Below are positions 50,601 through 62,600 of a stretch of 64,000 nucleotides of DNA, in pieces; positions within the stretch are counted from its first letter, which is position 1, and each line of letters starts with the position of its first letter. Made by a program: the position numbers and the translations under genes. Source of the stretch: Tolypeutes matacus (Eukaryota > Chordata > Mammalia > Cingulata > Chlamyphoridae); the NCBI GenBank assembly GCA_026826555.1, contig JAKSZT010053836.1, positions 7,047,084 to 7,111,083 of the forward strand, in the 5' to 3' direction. The notes beneath the pieces are model-generated. The model searched no databases, was not told the origin of the DNA, and worked only from the letters and a program-made list of their open reading frames with translations.

Positions 50601-53600
50601 TGTATGTACCACATTTTGTTTATCCATTCATTTTTTGGACACTTGGATTGCTTCCATCATTTTGCAATTGTGAATAAAGCCTCTGTGAACATCAGTGTGC
50701 AGATATCTATTCAAGTCCCTACTTTCAGTTCTTTTGGGTGTATACCTAGAAGAGGGATTGCCTGGTCATATGGTAAGTCTGTACTTCCTGAGAAACCACC
50801 AAACTGTTTTCCGTAGTAGATGCACCATTTTACATCCAAACAACCATGTACAAGTTCCTGTTTCTCCACATCCTTTTTAACACTTGTTATTTTCTGTTTT
50901 TTGTTTGTTTGTTTGTTTTAATAGTAGCTGTTCTGGTGGATCTGAAGTGGTATCTCATTGTGCTTTTGATTTGCATTTCTCTAATAGCTAATGATGCTGA
51001 ACATCTTTTCATATGATTCTTGGCCATTTGCATATCTTCTTTGGAGAAATGTCTATTCAAGTCTTTCACCCGTTTTTTAATTGGGTTGTTTGTCTTTTTG
51101 TTGTTGTGTTGTAGGAGTTCTTAATATATTCTGGAAATTAAACCTTTATTGGATATGTGGGTTTTCAAGATAAAAATTTCAAATCTTAACAGAGGGAAAA
51201 TAGTCTATGTTATAAACTTTGTCTTAAATCCAGGTGATGGCAATTGGTATCGTGCTTTAGTCAAAGAAATCTTACCAAGTGGAAATGTTAAAGTCCATTT
51301 TGTCGATTATGGAAACACAGAAGAAGTTACTGCAGATGAACTTCAGATGATCTCATTGAAATTTTTAAAGCTTCCATTTCAAGGGATACAGTGCTGGTTA
51401 GTAGGTATGGTGCAGAATAAGAAATTTTCTCAATTATCTTCTGTTATTTAGAGTATATAAACTTGTAAGTATTAATATCAGTAATTTAATGTTTTGTGAA
51501 ACTTAGATGATCCTGCTTCATATTTATAAAATTTAGAAATGTATTTTTAAAGGCATTGACCAAAATGCCCAGTTTGATGACAAGTAGGGAAGAAAATGCC
51601 TTTCTCTACTACTGACAGGAGTGAAAAGCCAGCACAAGCTTCCTGAAGGCTTTGTGCAGAGTTCCTTAAGAGCCCCAAATATCCATACCTTTTGTCATAG
51701 CAATTTTACTTGTAGTAATACATCCCACAGAAACAACCTTGAAATTCCACAAAGTTCAGCTACAAAGAAATTGATTATAGTACTGTTAATAACAACATAA
51801 TAGTTAATCTTAGCAAAACAACCTAAATAGCCAATAACAGGGAATTGGGTAAATGATGATCCATGTGATGGATCATAATCCTACCTATTTCTTTCGGTTG
51901 TTGTGAGGATTAAGTGAATGGCACCCAGAGAGTTCCATTTAAGTGTATGCTATTGTTACACAGTTATTTAAATTATGTTAAATATATGTTATTGATATGG
52001 AGAATCATTCATAATATAAGGGAAGCAAGTTATAAATGAGATGTGGGATAGCGGTAGCATTGTGACTAAGCACAGCCTCTGCAACCAACTCTGCTACCGA
52101 CTGGCAGTGAGAGCTTAGGCACATAACTTAGACTGACTGTGTTTCCATTTTCTCATCTGGAAAACGATAATGACTCTTTCTCAAAGTCTCATTAAAATAT
52201 AAAAAACAGAAAGCTCTTAAACTGTGCCTGGTGTTATACTTAAAAATATCTATCCTTATTATAAAATTTACCTCTGTTATAAAAGATGTATGTAAGTATA
52301 TGTGCATGTGTGTATCTCTATCTGCACATAAAATTTGTAGAAGGGAAAAATGTGAATGGTGATCATGTCTGGAAGCATAGATGCTTTTCATTTTTTCTTT
52401 TGCTTATCTGCATATTTTATAAGTATGTTTCAGATTCTTTTTTTAAACTCAGTTTTATTGATGCATATTTATAAAACATACAGTCCATCCAAAGTGTACA
52501 ATCAGTGGTATTTGGTATAATCACAGAGTTGTGCATTCATCACTTAAATCAATATTAGGGCATTTCTTCTTTTTAATTACCATGTTTTATGACATGGTAA
52601 TTAAAATGTGGTCCCCAAGCCAGTTGTATCAACATAGGAACTTCTTTAAAAGCACATATTCTCAGTTCCCCACCACAGGCCTACTGAATTAGAAACTCTG
52701 AAGGTGGAGCCCCACAGCCTGTATAAAGAAAGGCCATCTAGGTGATTCAGATACAAGTTTTAAGTTTGAGAATAACTATTTTAATAAGTTGCTTAAAATG
52801 CTATTTTGAAATTATCTTTAGAAAACTTCCACAAAAGTTATCAGCATAATTGCTAATGCATCATTTTGTATGTGACAGAACATGATGGTGGATTCTAAAA
52901 TAAATAATAATCCTATTTTTGCCTCTTGGATAAATGCCAGGCAAATTAAGGAAAGATCCTGAGCCTCCTAGAATCCTAGTGTAGTGCATTTGCAAATATG
53001 TTCCCTGTAACTCAGGCATGGAGAATGTAGATATGTAGTTGAATATTGAAGCATTATTCTCAAAATTGCTGACCTGAATATAAAATGTGGCAAGGACCTA
53101 GTCCTAGATAGTGTTGAAGCGAAAATACAGCTTATATACAGAATTATTTTTAATGCTATTATGTGTTTTTTCCAGATATACAACCTAGAAACAAACATTG
53201 GACTAAAGAAGCCATAGCAAGATTTCAGATGTGTGTTGCAGGGATAAAACTTCAAGCCAGAGTGGTTGATATCACTGAAAACGGGGTGGGAATTGAACTC
53301 ACTGATCTTTCCACTTCTTATCCCAGAATAATCAGTGATGTTCTGATTGATGAACATCTGGTCTTAAAAGCTGGTTCACCACATAAAGACGTGCAGAATA
53401 ACGGACCTGTTAATAAACATGATCCTCAAATTGATGCACAGGGGCTTGAGGGTAATGTTTTTTCAAAACTATTTCTTTGTTATTTATGTTTATGTTATCC
53501 TTTGTTTTTATAGAGTATGATTTTTAGGATGTGAAAAAATTTCCATACTAAATGAAATAATTTCTTGTAGAAATACACTTTGTGGAAATAGCTTAGTGTA

Positions 53601-56600
53601 GTGGGTTATTAAACTTAATTTATTAATTTATTATTCAAACTTGATAATATAAACACTACTCAGTTTTAATGTACTTATTGGGTAAACTTGTGTTATACAG
53701 ATATATATTCCTTAAAGCTTGAACAAAGTTTAAGAATTATATTAAATATACTACAGAAATGGAATATACTATAAGAGTGTGATCCAAGTATTCTCATTAT
53801 AGGCTGAACTTTTTTTGTAACATGCACAAACTCCCTTGACTACATTGTTTTGTAAAAATACAGATTTTTGTTTTGAGAATGGGCTACTTGTTGATAGTAG
53901 TTGATGAAGAAATTATTGATTGAATTAAATGTAATACTGGGAAAGAATAAAAAATTTTTTCTATTTCACATGAGACCTGTGTTTTGTATATTTTCAGCCA
54001 TCTCTTCAGCTGAGCAGTGGAAGACGATAGAATTGCCAGTTAATAAAACTGTACAAGCAAGCATATTAGACATCATAAACCCAAATTTGTTCTATGCCTT
54101 ACCAAATGAGACGTCAGGTAGGAAACCAAAATCTAAGACATATTTATTCTCGTGTTTTCAATTTTTATAACTTTTATTTTGAAATACTTTTATTTACAAG
54201 ACGGTTGCAGAAATAATACAAAACCCATAGAGAGAACTCCCACATAGTCCTAGCCCCACCCTCATACCCAGATCCGCCAGTTTTAACATATGGCCCGCCA
54301 CATTTGCTGTGTCATTCTGTTTATCTACCTACCTATCTACATACCTGTCTTCAGTCCATTCTTTGAACATAGGAGGGTAGGTTGTATACATCATGCTCCT
54401 TGAACACTTAATGTTGCCATATACATTTCCTAAGAACAAGGATATTCATTTACATAACCACCTTAAGTGCATTTACCAAACTGAAGAAATTTAACTGATA
54501 CAAAGGTTACTGTGTATATTCCATTTGCTTCATATGTCCCAATGTTGTCCCTTTTCTCCTCCCTTGCTAGAACCCATCCAGGGTCATGAATTGCATTTAA
54601 TTGTCGTTGTCTCTTTAACTGCTCTTTTTTTTTTTTAAAACACATACAGTGTAAACTTTCCCATCTCAATCACTCCAAGCCGTATCATTCAGTGGGATTA
54701 ATCACATTCATGCTATTACGGTATCCTTACCATCTTCCATTACCAAAACTTTTCCATATCCTCAAACCGAAACCTTATACCCATTATGTATTAACTCCCC
54801 ATTCCCTCTGCCCTGCACCCTTGGCAGACTCTGCTCTAATTTCTGTCTCTGTGTATGCTCATTTTTTAAAACTGTATAATGAAAGCACTTACCTTGAACT
54901 CGTGAGGAAATAAGGGTGAGAAAAGTAGGGGGATGGCTTTTATGTCACTAGATGTTCATAATAACACTTGAGAGAAATACAAGTGTGAACTGCAGGAATG
55001 CCCTTTAATCAGCACCGCTTAGCCCAGTGTTCATCATCTACAGCTTTTTATGGTAAAACAGTGCCATTAATTATTGTATCGTTTTTTGTTTAAAGACATA
55101 CCTATATTGAATTTTATGTACTATAAAGCTCATCTCACAACCATTTAAGAGAATTTGAACCAAAACTATTTTAGACATATTGAAAGAGACTACTTTCTTA
55201 ATTAGTCTATAATCATAATATTACTATGTCTTAGAAACTTAGAGAACTTTTATACTGGACCTACTGATGAAGAAAAATAACATTTAAAACATTGACTTTT
55301 AATTTTCCCATTTTGTTACGTGGAAATTTACAATTAAGGAAATTCTTTCATGTATTTGCAGTTATCGTTGTGGTATCAAAAGATGAATTAATGCAAGTTG
55401 GATGGCGTCTATTTTATGTGTAGGCACTTTAAGGCCAAAAAAATGAGTCTTTTTAAAAAATTGTCAACCCTAGAATTATGTAATACCAATAACTGCTCTT
55501 AAATTTATGTCCAATATTAAAAATAATCATCTTTAATCATCTTTATTTCTACTGTATAATAGAAAGCAGGGATTTAGGTTTATTCTTTCCTGACAACAAC
55601 ATATAGTATGATGAATTGGAAGCACTATTGAGGATAATTTTGCTTAATAAATTTCATAAAGTGAACATACATGTATAACCACTCTGTTACTGGTTATAAT
55701 AAAGCCTCTGGCACACCAGAGGCTTCATTCATATGCTCTTCCAGTATTGTATCCCTTATGCAAATAGTAACCCATAATGATGTATTTATTTTTAAAATAT
55801 AAATGTATATTTTAATACACAAAGGGTTTTTTGATTGATTAGACTTGACATTCTTTGGTATACTATTGTAAATAATTTCTTCACAAAATTACTTTAATAT
55901 GTTATAGAAGATCAGGAAAAACTGTGTATATTGACAGCTGAATTGTTAGAATATTGCAGTGCCCAGAAAAGTCAACCATCTTATAGACCAAGAATTGGAG
56001 ATGCATGCTGTGCCAAATACACAAGTAAGGTTTTTTTATGTTAAAGGTAAATTATCTTGTCTGTTTCCTTTTACAGGAGATTATGTAGATTTTATTTTCT
56101 ATGCACTTTTCATTTGGTTAGATAGAAAAAATTAAGAAAAGCAAGGTTGTGGGTTGAATTCATGAGTTGTGATCATTCAGCTTTTCTCTCTTCTACAGCC
56201 ATAGGTTGGACTTAGGCAAGGATATAGGTAGATGTCTACAAATCTGTCAGTACTTCTAGATAACCAACTTTAGATGACTCTCTGTTACAGTGGGTCCATA
56301 ATGTTATATTTTTTATATAGAGGGATTGCATTTATTTTTGAGCTCTATGTGTGTATGTACTAAAAGCAGAATGAAATGCTTCAGGGAGCCAGATTCATTG
56401 AATTGGGTATATATTGGCATTTCTCCTATTGTTTAATATTTTGTGTTGACTATTTTTCAAATATAAATAATACTGCAATGAATATTCTTGGGCAGAAATT
56501 TTAGTTACTGACTGTAAATACTTTAGGAAGAATTATCAGTAATGGGATTCCCGAGTCAAAAGATATAACTTGTTTTGTAAGTTCTGGGAACACATTGCCC

Positions 56601-59600
56601 TTTAGGCATCTTAAAGAAATGTCCGTATGTGCCAGGAGTTTGTGAGTGAGCCATTTTCATTGTCCCTTTCCAACTGTGGATTGCCGTGGCAGTTTAACTG
56701 CGGTTAAAATTCTTGCAGTCTGTTGACCAAATGGTGTCCTCCCTTTGAAATTTTGATAGCAATCCTTTCTTTTAGCTGTTGGTGTTGTTGGTCGAAAGAT
56801 AGGTGTCATTCAGAGTCTCCAGTCTTTGTGCATGTATTGTGTTTTGTTTTGTTTTCTTTCCAGAACTTTTAGTATCCTCTTCATCTGTGTTTTGAAATTT
56901 ATGATGTGACTCAGGGTCAGTTTCTTTGCACAGTTGTGCTGGGAACTCATTTCTGGGCCCTTTTGGTCTAGAAAGTCATGAGCTTCAGTTCTGAGATATT
57001 TTCCTGAATTAATTTTTTTATTCCTTTCTTTTGCTTCTGTTCTCTTTTCTGAACTCTTAACTATTCTAATTTTAGACTTGAACCATTCTGCTAAATTTCC
57101 TCTTTCTTTTATCTTTTTTGTTCTGTTTTTAAGGAGATTTCCTCAATTTTACCATCCATCTTTTCTTGAGTTGTTTTTTTTTCCCTAATACTATCTTGTT
57201 CTTGTTTCAGAGATGGTATGTCATTTCTCCAAGGATATTAATATCATTTTTTAAAAATTTTGTTGCCTTTTTCTTCCTTGGTTTCCTTGAGTCCCTATTC
57301 TCTTTAGTCTCCTTGTTCATGTTAGAGGCTTTTTTCAAATATGTGGTGATCTTTTGCTGATCATTTATTTAAGATGGGGCACTAAGAAGTTAATTGGAAG
57401 GTTCTCTGCGTATAGACATTGCTTGTCCACTAGTGGCCTTCAGTGTAGGGTGATCTGGCTCTGCCATTTCATTGAGGACTCCTGATATTGGTAACTTGAG
57501 GTTCTTTCACTCAGTATGGTTGTCTCCTACCTGGAGCGCATAGCTTTGCCACATGTTCCCAGGTCATGGTGTCTCTGGTTCACCATCTCTGGAGATGAAA
57601 CTTATAGTCTTCTGTGCTTGGGTAGGAGTAGTTGTCTGGAACAGGGCGGAGGTGGGCTTCTAACTTCATTAGAACATGTGAACATAAAACTGGTTGTGCT
57701 CTTTAGCACCTTTAAAAATAGAAAATATATATAAATTGGTTTATAAACTAAAGTCTATTCAGATGTCTTGGAAGTAACTCTTCGCTTCCTTTATTTTGTT
57801 GTCAGGAAATTTATTTCCTCATTTTCAGTTCCATTTTGATTCCTACATGTGAATGTATGGCACCAGTTTTGAGTCTTAATGGTTGGGTGGCTTTGCCCAC
57901 GGCCAGCTCTTGTTCTGCTACCTTGGTTCTGCTAAGTCATTTCCATTCAGGCATCTACTTTCCACCTTCTAAAATTACATTATCTTCTATCTTGTTTTCT
58001 ATCCTTGTGCTTTATGCCTTTTTTTTTTTTCATCTTTAGACATAAACTTTGTTTTCTAAATCTATTTTTTATTAGCGAAGTTGCAGGTTTACAAAAAAAT
58101 CATGCAGAAAATACAGAGTTCCCATATTATCCCTTCTATTCCCCCCTACACATAGTTTTCCCTAGTAACACTTTGCATTAATGTGATACCTTTATTACAG
58201 TTGATGAAACAATATTATTATAATTGTAGTCCATAGTTTATATTAGTATTCACTGTTTTTCTTGTACAGTCCTTTGTTTTTCTTAAGTTTTTTTATTCTG
58301 TTAACATTTATACAGTCTAAACTTTCTCCCTTTTAACTATATCCAAATGTATAATTCGGTGGAATTAATTATATCCACAATATTTTGATAATATCAACAC
58401 CATCCATTACAAAAACTTTTCCATCACCCCAAACAGAAACTCTGTACCAATTAAGCATTAACTCCCCATTCCCTGCCCCCATCCCAGTCCCTGGTAACCT
58501 GTATTCTAGTTCCTGACTCTTTGAATTTGCTTATTCTTAATTATTATGTATCAGTGAGATCATACAATATTTATCCTTTTCTGTCAGGCTTATTTCAGTC
58601 AACATGATGTCTTCAGGGTTCTTCCATGTTGTCACAGATATCAGAACTTCATTCCTTTTTAAGGCTGAATAATTCTCCATTGTACGTATAAACCACATTT
58701 TGTTTATCCATTCATCTGTTAATGGACACTTGCTTTGCTTCCATCTTTCAGCAATTGTGGATAATGCCACTATGAACACTGGTGTGCAAATATCTGTTTG
58801 AGTCCTTGCTTTTAGTCCTTGTTTGGGTCCTTGCTTTTAATTCTTTGGGTATATACTTAGGAGTTGGATTGCCAGGACCACCAACCTATTTTCCACATCA
58901 GCTGCACCATTTTACATTCCCACCAACAATGAACGAGTGTTCTTATTTCTCCACATCCTCTCCAACACTTATTTTGTGATTTTTAAAAATAGTAATCATT
59001 CTGGTGATTGTGAAATGGTGTTTCGTGTTTTTTTTTTTTAACTTTGTTTTCAACACTTAATAATTGAACATATAAACAATTAAAAACTAAAAAGTAAACA
59101 CAGATGTAAATATATACATTTCTCAGTTAAATGTAATGGATACACATAAATTTTTTTTTTAATCAAACAATGTGTAACACAGTATATTTGGTTCATAGTA
59201 ACGCATTCATACAGTATTTGTCCTTTTGTGTCTGGCTTGCTTTGCTCAACATAATGTCCTCCAGGTTCTTCCATGTTGTCATATGCTTTACAACTTCATT
59301 TCTTCTTACAGCTGCATAATATTCCATCATGTAAATAGACCACAGTTTGTTTATCCATTCATCTGTTGATGGACACCTGGGTTGTTTCCAACTTTTAGCA
59401 ATGGTGAATAATGTTGCTGTGAACATCGATGTGCAGATGTCTGTTCGTGTCGCTGCTCTCAGTTCTTCTGGGTATATACCCAGTAGTGGTATTGCAGGGT
59501 CACGTGGCAAGTCTATATTCAACTTCTTTAGGAACTGCCAAACAGTCCTCCATAGTGGCTGTACCATTCTGCATTCCCACCAACAGTGAAGAAGTGTTCC

Positions 59601-62600
59601 TATCTTTCCACATCCTCTCCAACACTTGTAGTTCTCTGTCTTTTTAATAGTGGCTATTTTGATAGGTGTGAAATGATATCTCATTGTAGTTTTGATTTGC
59701 ATTTCCCTAATCGTGAGTGATGTTGAGCATTTCTTCATGTGTTCTTTTGCCATTTGTATTTCTTCTTTGGAGAAATGTTTATTCAAATCTTTTGCCCATT
59801 TTTAAGTTGGGTCATTTGTCTTTTTATTGTTGAGTTGTAACATCTCTTTATATATCCTGGATATTAAACCCTTATCAGATATGTGATTTCCAAATATTTT
59901 TTCCCATTGAGATGGCTGCCTTTTCACCCTTCTGACAAAGTCCTGTGAGGTGCAAAAGCGTTTAATTTTGAGGAGGTCCCATTTATCTATTTTTTCTTCT
60001 GTTGCATGTGCTTTGGCTGTAAGGTCCAAGAAACCACCACCTACTACAAGGTCTTGAAGATGTTTCCCTACATTTTCTTCTAAGAGTTGTATGGTCCTGG
60101 CTTTTGTATTCTCATGGTTTTGATTTGCATCTCCCCAGTGGTTAATGATGTTGAGCATCTTTGTATGTGCTTACTCTCATTCTTTGGAGAAATGTCTCAA
60201 GTCTTTTGCCATTTTTTAAATTGGGTTGTTTGCCCTTTTTTGTTGTTGAGCTGTGGGATGTCATTATAAATTCTGGATATTAAACCTTTTTCAGATATGT
60301 AGTTCCACAATATTTTCTTGCATTCTGTAGGTTGTCTTTAGACCTTCATGACAGTCCTTTGATGCACAAAAGTTTTTAGTTTTATTGAAGTCCCATTTAT
60401 CTATTTTTTCTTTTGTTGCTTGTGCTTTTGGTATATACCTTTTACTTTTTAATCTCATTATTGTCTTTTTTAGTAGTATTTGGGAGAGATTAGAGGTGAA
60501 TGCTTATATATAATTTGGAATCTTTAGCAAGAAATCTTGGCTTGAAATTTTAAGTGATGTAAATACAATTTTGAATGACTACCTTAAGTGGGGGGAGGTC
60601 ATGGAATGTAGCATCTCCTCTAAGATTCCACCGTATTTTCAGGTGATGATTTCTGGTACCGTGCCATTGTTCTGTGGGCATCAGATGCTGATGTGAAAGT
60701 GCTCTATGCAGACTATGGAAACATTGAAACTCTGCCTCTTTCTAGAGTGCAACCGATCACTGCCAGCCACCTGGAGCTTCCTTTCCAAATTATTAAATGT
60801 TCACTTGAAGGTAGACAATTAAGTCACTTTACAATTTGGGTGTCTGTAGGATTTTTATCTCTGCCTTGATAGCTCTTAGTTGGTGTCAAGGTATTTCAAT
60901 TAACTGCCCAGATTTCTAAATACCAAGTAGAGTTACAAAGTAATTTCATATTTTTTATCTTTAATTCTCACAAAAACTTTATTCAGTTAATCTATCATTC
61001 ATTTTAGTTTCAGAGCATCCAGGTTAAACGGTTCTGTTTTGCCTTGGGTTGTAAGTGGTAGAGACAGGAGAAGAACTGGAGTCTTCTCACCTCTCCTCCG
61101 GGGGGTCTTTCTGCTGCCACAGCTCTCTCTTTAGAGAGTAGAAGCATTCACATGACATCATTTTTGGCTACCTTACTATGTTTACTATCTATATATATTG
61201 GACTGTTCAGTTGGAATTTGAATAAAGTGCACTAAAATGCTAAAGTAACTTTCCTGTTACTCCTGATATCTTTTCCCAGAAGTCCTGGCAGACATATCAC
61301 ACTGCCTGCCCCAGAGTCTGCTTTGGTTTTGACTCAGAGGGAGAGCTGGACAATTGTTTTTATTTGTTGTTCACTTCTCCCATTAGAATATCCAGTAAAG
61401 CAGAAATGTTGTCTGCTTTGTGCCCTCTAGTCCTAGATTTGTGCTTGACACATGGTAGGTGATCAGTAAATATTTATTTATTTTTTTTCTGAATGTATCA
61501 GCAGTAGTACATCAAAGCATACCTAAAGTCAAATAAAATCAGAATACATTTTGCTTATTGTCCTAAGATTAGATACTTTAAGTATTATTTAAAAGGTCAA
61601 CTTGAAGATTAACTGTAATTTTCATTTTTTTCCAGGACTAATGGAATTGAATGGAAGCTCTTCTCAATTAATAATAGAGCTATTAAAAAATTTCATGTTG
61701 AATCAGAACGTAATGCTTTCTGTAAAAGGAATCATTAAGAATGTCCATAAGGTGTCAGTTGAGAAATGTTCTGAGAACGGCACTGTTAATGTAGCTGATA
61801 AGCTTGTAATGTATGGTCTGGCAAAAAACATCACATCTAAAAATCAGAGTGCTTTAAATAAAGGTATTTTTTTTTTAAGTTTAGTTTATAAACAGATGTA
61901 ATTCAACTTAGTTGACCTGATCTTTCCTTACTACCTGTGGCCACATTCCTCTCTTCCAACTCCTCTAGAAATGGAGTGGTGGCACTCTGCTGGATGTTGC
62001 TGCTCCCTGGGAGCAGGTCTCTCAGTCCAGAGCTGAGACTGAATGCTTTAGAAATGGCAGGCATTCTGCAGGCGCCTTACTTCCAGCTCACGTTTGATCC
62101 TGAGCAGAGTGAGAGAAGCATTTGAGGTTGGATCTTACTGGTATTTTTTTTTTTTTTTTACTTGCTTGCCCTCAACCAAAAAGAAATTCCCCACATAGGA
62201 TAGGCAAAAGACCTACTACCTTGGAAATGAGGATGTTAATTTGGGTAAAATCCAGGGCATTGTAGGTAGGTAACACCAAAGCCCAAATGAAAAATTTATA
62301 GGCTGAGTCATTTGTAGTTGAAACCCATGCTGGAGGGACAGGTCTGTATATGTTGAGATTCCAAGTGGTTTTGTTATTGTTGTTATTTATATTACATGTT
62401 ACTTAATGGCCTTTTGTATTTTTTTTTTAGAAAAAACTTGCAGGATGAATTGCTGCTGCCTAGAGTTACAGAAACAAGTGGGTAAAGTTTCCTTTAAGTG
62501 AAATCATATTCCTAGCATTTTTAGAAATTAAATAATGCTATTTCTTTTCCCCCACAGGTTGAGAAACATGAACAGATTCTTCTCTTCCTCTTAAACAATC

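Larger units (their letters stand above)
51405..53175 (+). other. TDRD1: TDRD1 intron with MIR, L1 and MER5-like pieces
   Basis: Includes a sense MIR (52030-52200), an antisense L1 3' UTR piece (52440-52560) and a MER5-like hAT element (52605-52790). 51405-52030 and 52790-53175 are unassigned. Confidence 0.65.
56025..60642 (+). other. TDRD1: TDRD1 4.6-kb intron, LINE-1 mosaic
   Basis: 56025-56380 is unassigned. 56380-58050 is T-rich, old L1-like antisense sequence. 58060-60460 is an antisense L1 with a younger antisense L1 inside it (59026-60105). 60460-60642 is unassigned. Confidence 0.75.

Noticed and set aside
53163..53513. Open frames extending past TDRD1 exon borders (also at 27219, 35803, 45172, 51149)
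   Set aside because: They are the real exons read through their splice sites; the intronic extensions are not coding.
59193..59786. 197-codon minus-strand open frame
   Set aside because: It is the ORF2 C-terminus of a 5'-truncated LINE-1, not a host gene.
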